From contig JABTTQ020003407.1 of NCBI GenBank assembly GCA_016081115.2, forward strand, positions 1-64,000: a stretch of DNA of 64,000 nucleotides, read 5' to 3'. This document shows positions 55,416 to 64,000 of the stretch, one piece after another. The stretch's first letter is position 1. Each line of letters opens with the position of its first letter. Position numbers and translations under genes: made by a program. The notes under the pieces were generated by a model. It saw only the letters and a program-made list of their open reading frames with translations, was not told the origin of the DNA and did no database searches. This DNA comes from Rehmannia glutinosa. Its lineage: Eukaryota > Streptophyta > Magnoliopsida > Lamiales > Orobanchaceae.

Positions 55416-56312
55416 TCAAGAATCATTTGTGTTGTCTTGAGCAGCTCTTTCATCATCATTCAGCTGCAGACTTTCCAACTGTCTTTGAGATTCAGCTATC
55501 TCCTCTTCATCTGGATTGATTTCTCTTGTTTCAGCTTCAATATAAGGACTCTTCTGCATAGTTGGCTGATTCAACTTATCAGCTAACTCTTCAATGTCTT
55601 CTCCACTCACATTAGGTTCATCAAAAACCACATGAATACACTCTTCTGTGACCATAGTCCTCTTGTTCATCACTCTATAGGCTTTGCTCTCAGCTGAGTA
55701 TCCCAAAAAGATACCTTCATCAGCTTTGGCATCGAAAGCCTTCAAGTTATCCTTGCCATTGTTGTGGATGAAACATTTACATCCAAATATTCTGAAGTAC
55801 CCAACATTTGGCTTCCTCCCTGTCCAGATTTCATAGGGAGTCTTTGTCAGCTGTCTATTAATCATGCGTCTATTTTGAGTATATCGTGCAGTGTTGATGG
55901 CTTCAGCCCAAAATCTCTTAGGCAGTCCAGCTTCAGCTAACATGGTCCTTGCAGCTCCCTTAAGAGTTCTATTCCTTCTTTCAGCTACTCCATTCTACTG
56001 TAGAGTTCTTGCTGTCATGAGCAATACCATTTTCAACACAGTACCGAGTTATTATCCCATTGACAAACTCAGTTCCTCTATCAGACCTTATCTTTATAAT
56101 GGTTTGGCTCTTTTCATTTTGAACTCTTTTCATCAGCTGAGGTAACTTCTGCAAGTTTCCTTCCTTTTGCACATAAAAATTGTCCATGTATATCTTGAAT
56201 AATCATCCACCACCACTAAAGTGTATTTCTTTCCACTTACGCTGGCTGGTTCAACAGGACCAAATAAATCTATGTGCAACAGATGCAATATTCTTGTTGA
56301 TGAAGGACTAGG
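55416..56312 (-). pseudogene. Integrase of SIRE-like element A, truncated by element B
   Basis: The catalytic core shows SQTIIKIRSDRGTEFVNGII (about 56050-56120) and the C-terminal part INRQLTKTPYEIWTGRKP, FGCKCFIHNNGKDNLKAFDA and GIFLGYSAESKAYRVMNK. It is interrupted near 55960-56000. The reading frame upstream (LHRFVWSC region, LFGPVEPASVS) is cut at 56312 by the LTR of element B. Confidence 0.88.
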
Positions 56313-57882
56313 TGTTGGGAAATTAATTTTTAGATTTTGAGGAATGCCATGTAAAACTTAGAATAGAAAGTTGGCACCCCATTTTCCTTGTAATTTGCAT
56401 TGTAATAGATAGGGCTGGTCGAGCTGAGTTAAATCAGCTATGCCTGAACATGCAAGAAGTCAACTGGAGACTAGAAGGAAGACTCCGCTATGAGGCAACT
56501 GAGTTAGCAAGGAAGAAAAGACAGGAACTCGACTGAAGGTGCAGCTGAGATGCAACTGAGTAAAGTGTCAGTCAAGTCAACTCAAGATAGCCAAGTCTCA
56601 AGTTGATGTGACAGATGAGTCATCCAATGATTGGAAGCTGACTCGAAGTCATCTCGGGAAATCAAGGAAATGCGGTCAAGTCGAGACAATCGAAAGAGAT
56701 CCGTTGCCGTACGTAAGTCAAGAAAATTACTTAAACAAGTAATACTCCCATCTTGCTTTCTTAAAGTGCTCAGTCCCGAAGCGTGCAAAAGGAATAAACC
56801 AATGGGAAGACGCACTGTGTCGAGAACTATGAAAAGTCAAGACTCATTCAATATGAGGAAATGTCAATTCCAAGGATCGCAACAAGACAAGCCAACGACC
56901 ACAAGTGTCTTTTGAAAATTAACCTATCTCTTCAAAGGGCAAATTTTCAAAAGAACACTATAAAAGGCTGATGAATCACCTTGAGAAAAGGTTATCTTGA
57001 TTACCTGAGAAAACCATTACAAGCAAGAAATCAATATCTGTAACCTGAAATATTCTCAAGTCATTTAAGCTCAATCCTCAAGCCTACATTACGAAGGAAA
57101 TCAATCCAACACTCACCTGTGAAGGAAAGACGACTTCAATTAGTTGAAGAGGAAACATTTGAATAATCAAGGGGTCTACATTCCACAAAGGATTGTAGAA
57201 AGGTTCAAGGTCAAACCAGTCTCAAGTTTTTGGAGGGCTTCGTGATCCAATCCAAGAAGCTTGAGCAAGTGGGCTGTAGTAGCAAGGCAGCTGCCCTGTG
57301 AAGAAGCTGAGTCGTACGAGGAGCCAACTGTGTGACCAAGGCATCTCCAGACTAAGTCCCAAAGGATCAAGTCAGCTGTGTGATCAAGACTTGCATCTGG
57401 ACTGATAACCACTTTGTACATTGATCAATATTTAGTGGATTCCTCAAAGTGTTGGAAAAGAGAGGAGTAGAAGAATTACCCCATCTCCGAACCTCTATAA
57501 AAATTTATCGTGTCATTTACATTTTAGCACTTTAATTACTGCATATTATTTTGATATCTACTGATAAATTTGCTGTCCATCTGATAATTAACAAAGTGTT
57601 ATAATCAAGTATTAAAACAAACTTAAACCAAAATTCAAGGGTGTTAAATCTTTCGCTGAAAACATATCACAGTCGAGTTAAGTTTTAGTCAAAATAGCTG
57701 AGTTATTCTATCAACACTCATCAGTCTTGAGTGGCTAACTCACGATCAACTAACTTAGTTTGTCCATCAAGGACTTATTTGTGAAGTATTAACTCAACGT
57801 CTTAAAAGGACTAAATCGAAAAGTTGGTAAGGTTTATTCAACCCCCTTCTAAACCTTACACTCACACCCCTTGGGACCTACA
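56313..57882 (+). repeat. 5' LTR of SIRE-like element B
   Basis: It starts TGTTGGGAAATTAA and ends GGGACCTACA, 1.57 kb. It is similar throughout to the inverted 46719-48297. TATA box TATAAAA at 56959-56965. Confidence 0.9.
56959..56965 (+). promoter_or_regulatory. TATA box in the 5' LTR of SIRE-like element B
   Basis: TATAAAA in the context ACACTATAAAAGGCTG, a strong TATA context conserved in the copy of element A. Confidence 0.65.
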
Positions 57883-57884
57883 AG

Positions 57885-57895
57885 TGGTATCGAGC
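57885..57895 (+). promoter_or_regulatory. Primer binding site of SIRE-like element B
   Basis: TGGTATCGAGC, two bases after the LTR end. It is one base shorter than TGGTATCAGAGC for the initiator tRNA-Met, so priming would be weakened. Confidence 0.75.
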
Positions 57896-58009
57896 GGTTG
57901 GTTCATTGAGCCTTCCGCAGATCAAGTTACCGAACTAGATCTCCAATCTCTCAAAGCTTACTTTAGCACTTGATCTTTCAAAACTCTTTTATTCACCAAA
58001 GTTATTATC

Positions 58010-59040
58010 ATGGAAGCAAATTTGACACGCATCCCTATGTTCACAATTGAGGAATTTGATGATTGGAAAATTCGTATGCAGGCTCATCTATAAGCATTAC
58101 ACGATGAAATGTGGATAGTAATAGAAGATGGGCCACCGCAAATTTTAAAAGTGAACACACTGCAAGGAGGTGCTGCGTTTGAAGGAGAAGAGGATGTTGC
58201 TCCCGGACGGCTATGGTTGAAAAACCAAGAGTGAATGGACAAATGATGACATAAAAAGATACAACTTGGACAACGTGGCCAAGGACTTTCTTTACAAAAC
58301 TCTGGACAAAGCCATGTTCAACAAAGTCAAATAATGCAAGACTGCAAGACTGCAAAAGAAATCAGGATAAGCTAACCCCGATTTGTGAAGGCTCTGAGCA
58401 AATCAAGGAAAATAAACTATCTGTTGCTGTACAAAAATTTGAAAACTTTAAGATGCTTGCAGGAGAAACCTTGGATCAACTGGATGCTCGGTTCACAAAA
58501 ATTACCAATGAGCCGTCTGCACTTGGAAAAGAATATAGACAGAAGGAAATGTGTATGAAGATTCTAAGAAGTCTCCCAGCTGAATGGGAAATGAAAGTCA
58601 TGGTCCTGAGACACTCCATGGACCTATCAAAAACATCCAACCATGAGCTATTCTCAGATCTCAAAGCCTACGAATTTGAGCTGAGAAGAAAAGACCTAGA
58701 AGAGACAGCTGTGCCCAAAACAGTTGCTCTAATAGCTAAGGATAGTAAAAGAGCTGAGGTCAAGGAAGTCATTGACCAAGAGGAGATTTCCCTGATGGTT
58801 AAAAGGTTTAACAAATTCTTTAACAAGAATTACAAAAAAGGCAAAGGTGAATCCTCAAGAAAACACTCAGCTCCCTCCAAGTCAAGGGAAAATAGGCCAC
58901 CCAAAAGAACAGAGCATCAAAAAGTTGAGTATCAAAGAGCTGACAATCCAAGGATGGAAAGAACTGATCAAAACGTTGAAAATCTATGCTGGAACTGCAG
59001 GCAACCCGGTCACTATGCCATTGATTGCCCTATCCTGTAG
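58010..59040 (+). pseudogene. Gag of SIRE-like element B
   Basis: It starts at ATG 58010 (MEANLTRIPMFTIEEFDDWK) and has a stop at 58091 and frame damage at about 58215-58400. The intact piece 58453-59040 (195 codons) carries LAGETLDQLDARFTKI, RSLPAEWEMKVMVLR and a zinc knuckle CWNCRQPGHYAIDC near its end. Gag builds the particle and binds genomic RNA. Confidence 0.85.
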
Positions 59041-59356
59041 TCAACAAATACATGAATGAAAAGGAAAGAAAAGTCTTGAGAGAAAGAAGACAAGAGAGAA
59101 GAAAAAGGCAATGTTGGCAGAGATCGCCGAGACGCCCAAGTCAAAAGACACATCGACTTGGAGAGTAGTGAAGCCGACTACTCAAGTGACGAAGAAAGAA
59201 GCCTTGATCCGTCTAATGGCCAAAGAACAAGACCAACCGACCAAGAATATGAGGTACACTCTAACTCATCACACTCGATTCTAGGATGATGTGATGGTTT
59301 GATGATGTGACACACACACTTCATCACCCACTGATCTTTATGATTCATTAGGCAAA

Positions 59357-59824
59357 ATGATGAAAGACTTTGAACACATTAAATCCTCACACACACTACT
59401 AAATGAGGAAAACAACCTACTCAAAAGCCAAAACTCACAGTTGACTAAGGAGATGAGTACTCTAAGTCACATAGCTGATGAGAATAAAGAGCTAAAAGCT
59501 GAAAATGCTAAGTTGATAGCAGAGATAGCTGCCACAGAAAAGAGGGAAAATGACCTCAAAAATGTGATTGCCTCAATCACTAAGGCATCGAAATCTTTGG
59601 ATGATCTTATTATGAGCCAAAGAGAATGTGGAGATAAGACAGGCTTAGGATTTTATTCCTCTATGCCAAGTCAAGTTCCAAAAGTGATTTTGGAAAAAGG
59701 ATCTTCAAGTAATGAAGCATCTCAAAAATCCAAAACTCCAAATGGTGCACACACATTCATTCCAAAGCACAACCACAAGCAAAGCGCCCTGGTTATAAAG
59801 GAAAAGGAAAACTTGACCCGGTGA
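59357..59824 (+). pseudogene. Coiled-coil gag-pol linker of element B
   Basis: A 155-codon open piece, mostly a long coiled coil (MMKDFEHIKSSHTLLNEENN, ENKELKAENAKLIAEIAATE) followed by a serine-rich tail. Such a coiled coil between zinc knuckle and protease occurs in SIRE-type gag-pol and also in the gag-only element at 33010-33260. Frames are lost between it and the protease. Confidence 0.65.
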
Positions 59825-60368
59825 GTATCTTTGAAAGGGATACGGTGAGAAGAAATCCAGCCGAGTTCCTCAGCAAACTCCAAATAGGAAGTACTCTGTA
59901 AAGAAGAAACAGAGCTACCAAAAGCCCTAGAAATTCTATAAAAGGAACACATATGATGGGAATGGTAGAAATTATCCAAGCCAAGCTGATTGGAATAATG
60001 TGAACTATCAGCAAATACCTATGGAATATAAGCCTAAATGGCAAAGGCTTAGAACTCAGCAAAGGCCATTCCAAATGCAAAAGAACTATTATCAGCACAC
60101 ATATGCACCCAGGCACTATCCTCAGAGATATCACAACTACCTAAACAGAGCAATTTCTAAAACACATGCACAGGCATACAGACAAAAGAGACAGATTTAT
60201 GAACCTAGAACCCCCAAGCAATTTGTCAAAATTAATTATGATTATGGCACTGATAGATGGCAACCTCTTAGAGTCAAATCATTTGGCTATAGGTTGGTTG
60301 GATCATCTTACAATACTAACCCCTCAGGACCCAGATAAGTATGGGTACCTAAAAACTAATTTTCTTGA

Positions 60369-60640
60369 TTGCAGGTTCAAGGAACAACTGAGTGCCAAGG
60401 AACCTGGTACATGGATAGTAGCTGTTCCAGACATATGACAGGAAACAAGAAATATCTGTCAAAATTTAAGGAAGTTAGAGGTGCAAAAGTCATATTTGGA
60501 GGAAATGAACCTCCAGGAGAAATAAGAGGCATTGGATCCATCAAGAAAAATGGATTAGAAATTACAGATGCTGCATATGTTGAAGGCCTCAATTTCAACT
60601 TACTAAGCATAAGTCAACTCGCGTGACAAGGGCTATAATG
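60369..60640 (+). pseudogene. Protease of SIRE-like element B
   Basis: GTWYMDSSCSRHMTGNKKYL at about 60393-60452 is the copia protease motif, normally D-S-G-C-S. Here glycine of the catalytic triad is serine, which should impair the enzyme. It ends with NFNLLSISQLA and a stop at 60626. Confidence 0.8.
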
Positions 60641-61900
60641 TTGGATTCAATATGGGAGTGTGCCAAATCAAGAACACTGAATCTAATGAAGTAGTGCTAC
60701 AAGGATGCAGACAAAAGAACATGTATGTGGTAGATTGGTCAACTGCAACACCAAACACTTGTCTACTAGCAAAGAGCACAATCGAATCAAGTTGGTCGTG
60801 GGCACAAGAAGTCGAGTCACCTGAATTTCAAAACTATTAACAAACTTGCAAGAAGTAATCTTGTAGAAGGACTTCCAGACTCAGTATACAAGAAGGAGAG
60901 TGTATGTGATGCATGCCAGATGGGAAAGCAAATCAAATCATCATTCAAAGAAAAGACATGTCCATCTTCAACAAGAATATTGCACTTATTACATATGGAT
61001 CTATTTGGTCCAGTTGAACCAGCTAGCATAAGCGGAAAGAAATACACCTTGGTGGTAGTAGATGACTACTTAAGATACACATGGAAAATATTCATGTGTA
61101 AGAAGAAAGAAACCCTGCAGAAACTACCACAGCTGATGAAGAGAATCCAAAATGAGAAGAGTCAAACCATTATCAAAATAAGATCTGACAGATGAACTGA
61201 GTTTGTCAATGGTATAATAACTTAGTATTGTATTGAAAATGGTATTGCTCATGAATTATCTCGGCACAAGGACTCCACAAGTGAGAATGGAGTTGCGAGA
61301 AAGAAGGAACAAAACTCTCAAAGAAGCAACAAGGACCATGTTAGTCAAGCAGTGGTCGCTTAAAAGATTTTGGGTCAAGCAATAAACACAACATGTTATA
61401 CTCAAAATAGATGCATGATAAACAGACAGCTGACAAAGACTCCCTATGAGATTTGGATAGGAAGAAAGCCAAATGTTGCATATTTTAAAATATTTGGATG
61501 CAAATGCTTCATTCATAACAATGGCAAAGATAATTTAAAGGCTTTTGATGCTAAAGTCGATGAAGGTATCTTCTTAGGATACTCACAAAGCAAAGCCTAC
61601 AGAGTGCTCAACAAGAGGACAATGGTTACATAAGAGTCTATTCATGTGGTGTTTGATGAACCCAACGTAAATGGAGAAGACATTGAAGAGTCGGTGATAA
61701 GTGAATCACCCAACCATGCGAAGAGTCCCTATGTTGAAGTCAAGTGGAATTATAAAACCGGATGAAGATGAGATAGCCGAGTCTCAAAGACAGTGGGAAA
61801 TATGCGGCTAAGTGATGATGAGAGAGCTGATCAAAATAACACGGTACCGCAAGACGATCGAATCCAACTAACTTACTCCAACGATGTAAGGTAGCCGAGA
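60641..61900 (+). pseudogene. Integrase of SIRE-like element B
   Basis: The GAG-pre-integrase region has SVCDACQMGKQIKSSFKEKT (about 60900-60958). The catalytic core has LHLLHMDLFGPVEPAS (60977-61024), VVVDDYLRYTWKIF and KSQTIIKIRSDR, then a stop at 61195. A damaged stretch at 61200-61370 precedes TPYEIWIGRKPNVAYFKIFG and GIFLGYSQSKAYRVLNK (61438-61615). It is the inverted counterpart of 55416-56312. Confidence 0.85.
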
Positions 61901-61973
61901 GACCATCCACCGTAACTAATCATTGGAGATGTAAGAGAAGGTGTGAAAACCAGATCGAACTCAACAAGAAGCA

Positions 61974-62870
61974 ATGTTCACTTGTTTTATCTCACAAATA
62001 GAGCCAAAAGATGTGTCACAAGCATTGGATGACACACATTGGATTCAAGCCATGCAAGAAGAGCTGAATCAGTTTGAAAGGAACAAAGTGTGGGAATTGG
62101 TTCAAAGACCTACCCATCAAAATGTTATTGGCACTAAATGGGTGTTAAGAAAAAAGATGAATGAGGAAGGTTCTGTGGTAAGAAACAAAGCAAGATTGGT
62201 AGCCAAAGGGTATTGCCAAGAAGAATGAATAGATTTTGATGAAACTTTTGCTCCTGTGGCAAGATTGGAAGCCATAAGGATGTTTCTTGCCTATGCTGCT
62301 CACAAGAACTTCATTGTATATCAAATGGATGTAAAGTGTGCATTCCTTAAAGGGTTATTGGAGGAAGAAGTGTATGTTGAACAACCTCCAGGATTTGAGC
62401 AGAAGACTCTTGGAGATAAAGTATACAAACTCAAGAAAGCTTTATATGGATTGAAACAGCACCAAGAGCATGGTATGATACATTATCACAATTCCCGATC
62501 GAGAACGGATTCACAAAAGGCAAAGTGGATAGAACCCTCTTGAGAATTCAAGATGGGAAGAGTATCGCTTGTTCAAATATATGTGGATGACATCATCTTT
62601 GGATCCACAAACAAAGAGCTGTGTGATAAATTCTCAAATCTCATGCAAAGCAAATTTGAAATGAGCATGATAGGAGAGCGACATTCTTCCTTGGACTCCA
62701 AGTAAAACAATGAAGGATGGAACCTTCATAAGTCGGACAAAATACACCAGAGATTTAATGAAGAAATTTGGTATAGAAGAGAAGTCTTCGTGAAAATACC
62801 AATGAATACATCGATCAAAATAGATATGGATACTGAGATGGCAAGCTGTGGATCAAACAAGATCTGAGCA
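61974..62870 (+). pseudogene. Reverse transcriptase of SIRE-like element B
   Basis: SQALDDTHWIQAMQEELNQF (62018-62075), NKARLVAKGYCQEE with a stop just after (62226), VYQMDVKCAFLKGLLEEEVY (62314-62375) and KVYKLKKALYGLKQ (62418-62458). A frameshift near 62460 precedes the active site QIYVDDIIFGSTN (YVDD at 62580-62591). It decays after 62680. Confidence 0.88.
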
Positions 62871-62882
62871 CTTATTGGATCA

Positions 62883-63236
62883 TTGCTCAATCTCACAAAG
62901 AAGCGGGCGGACATCACCTTTCTTTGTAGGTGTATGTGCAAGATTTCAATCGGCTCCAAAAGAAAGCCACATGATGCAAATGACAAGAGAATCTTGAGAT
63001 ATTTGAAAGGAAGCCAAGAAGTTGGCTTATGGTATCCGAAGGAAGGTGGATTCAAGCTAATTGGTTACTCGGACTCGACTATCTTTGGATGTAGAGTTGA
63101 TGAAAAGAGTACCTCGGTACATGTCAAATGCTTGGAAACATGCTAATTTCCTGGTTTAGCAAGAAGCAAAATTCAATAGCCACCTCCACGGTGAGACGAG
63201 AATACATAGGCTGCGGCGGTGTTGTGCCCAAGTCTT
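62883..63236 (+). pseudogene. RNase H of SIRE-like element B, cut by an inverted LTR
   Basis: RILRYLKGSQEVGLWYPKEG and FKLIGYSDSTIFGCRVDEKS at 62980-63110, then ISWFSKKQNSIATS (63143-63185) in another frame, stopping at 63236 where the next LTR begins. Confidence 0.85.
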
Positions 63237-64000
63237 TGTAAGTCCAAGCGGCTACGATAATCTAGAGGGGGGTGAATAGATTATCTCAATCTTTTCGATT
63301 TTACCCTCTTTTTCGAACCGAAAGATCAAAGACGATAATAAAGGTGCGGAAAGTAAACAACACACGTCGATTTATAGAGATTCAACCCACCTAGGGCCTA
63401 ATCCTCTACCACCCCAAGATATCAGGGATGGATTTCAAAAATAAAAAGAATTTTATTAATTACCAAAATTAATACAAATTCAACCCACAACACCTTGAAG
63501 AGCACCACACTTTTCAACAACACCACCTTTGGTGATTCGCTCAATCTCCCTTTGAAGATTACCACAATCTTCCTTCAACGGCACCTTTGAAGATCACCAC
63601 AATCTTCAATCTTGAAGAATACCAAATTCTTCAACACCTCAAGAGCACCACACTCTTGAAACACCTATCACCTAGATCACCCAAGTGTATTCTTACCACA
63701 AGAACATTCACAAGGATATCTTGTGTTGAATGATGACCAAAAATCAAGATTACAACTCAATAAAGAATATTACAATATGAGTGCAAAGTGTAATCAAGAA
63801 TAGCCTAGACCTCAAGGATGTGAAAGTGATAAGCTAGGCAAAATTACAACAAGAATAATAACTATGAAGAACAAGTGTTTGCTTGAAGTGTATCTTGTTG
63901 TGTTGTATCTCAATGGTTGTGTTGGTTGCTCCAAAACTTTCTCTATTTATAGTAGATGTCTTGTACATGATAGGCTCCTCTTGGGGACTTGAATTCTGTA
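63237..64000 (-). repeat. LTR of the gag-only family, third copy, inverted, runs off the window
   Basis: It starts TGTAAGTCCAAGCGG, the reverse complement of the LTR end at 38803, and matches the R/U5 part of 31674-32414 and 38063-38803. In minus orientation this end is the LTR's 3' end. It has TATA box CTATAAATAG (minus strand, 63943-63952) and a hairpin array at 63496-63708. Whether a full element follows cannot be seen. Confidence 0.88.

Larger units (their letters stand above)
46719..56312 (-). mobile_element. SIRE-like Ty1/copia element A, cut in its integrase by element B
   Basis: Minus-strand order from the right is integrase core, RT, RNase H, a very long accessory reading frame, polypurine tract and 3' LTR (46719-48297). 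Gag, protease and the 5' LTR would lie beyond element B, outside the window. Pol motifs (QFERNKVWELV, YCQEE, YVDDIIFGSTN) are SIRE-type, a lineage known for extra coding regions after pol. Confidence 0.85.
56313..63236 (+). mobile_element. SIRE-like Ty1/copia element B, opposite orientation to A
   Basis: Plus-strand order is 5' LTR (56313-57882), primer site, gag, coiled-coil linker, protease, integrase, RT and RNase H. It belongs to the same family as A (matching LTRs and near-identical pol motifs). It is truncated in RNase H at 63236 by an inverted LTR, so its accessory ORF and 3' LTR are not visible. Coding frames carry several stops and shifts. Confidence 0.88.

Overview
This window is nuclear DNA of a flowering plant, probably a eudicot. 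The support is one spliced plant-type nuclear poly(A)-binding protein gene, and around it LTR retrotransposons of plant-restricted lineages (Tat/Ogre, chromovirus with chromodomain, SIRE-like copia) nested in one another. I cannot name the species. I see no rRNA, tRNA, CRISPR array or prokaryotic-style operon.

Layout. 1-9709: the 5' two-thirds of a decayed Tat/Ogre-type Ty3/gypsy element on the minus strand (gag, protease, RT, two RNase H domains, integrase). It carries an antisense, intron-containing extra ORF on the plus strand at about 480-2530 and a tandem array of hairpins at 2797-3058. 9710-10690: a copia RT/RNase H scrap. 12090-16713: the only host gene, a minus-strand, six-exon PABPN-type gene whose fifth exon has an in-frame TGA; a 279-bp Mutator-type MITE sits in one intron. 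18170-23010: a copia relic (LTR-like tail, PBS, gag, protease, integrase) with two hAT-type insertions on either side of its protease motif. 23030-25519: the decayed 3' part of a second gypsy element with its own extra ORF, followed by its LTR (25520-26225).

That LTR is split by a complete-ended chromovirus (26226-44998, minus strand, LTRs of about 3.8 kb) and resumes at 44999-45749. Inside the chromovirus sits a gag-only, pol-less copia-type element (31674-38803) with an accessory ORF. Its 5' LTR and the host element's protease-RT have been lost in one deletion. 45750-46718 is a copia RT relic, interrupted by SIRE-like element A (minus strand, 46719-56312). A carries a roughly 1,500-codon accessory reading frame between pol and its 3' LTR. 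Element B of the same family (plus strand, 56313-63236) lies in A's integrase in opposite orientation. B is cut by an inverted LTR of the gag-only family (63237 to the window end).

Two themes run across the elements. First, four of them, from both Ty1/copia and Ty3/gypsy, carry extra ORFs outside gag-pol, and at least three of these appear to share one domain. Second, two unrelated families carry tandem arrays of short hairpins whose two stem arms change together from unit to unit and, in one family, from copy to copy. All coordinates, splice sites and repeats were read by eye; family names rest on motifs and order, not on database searches.
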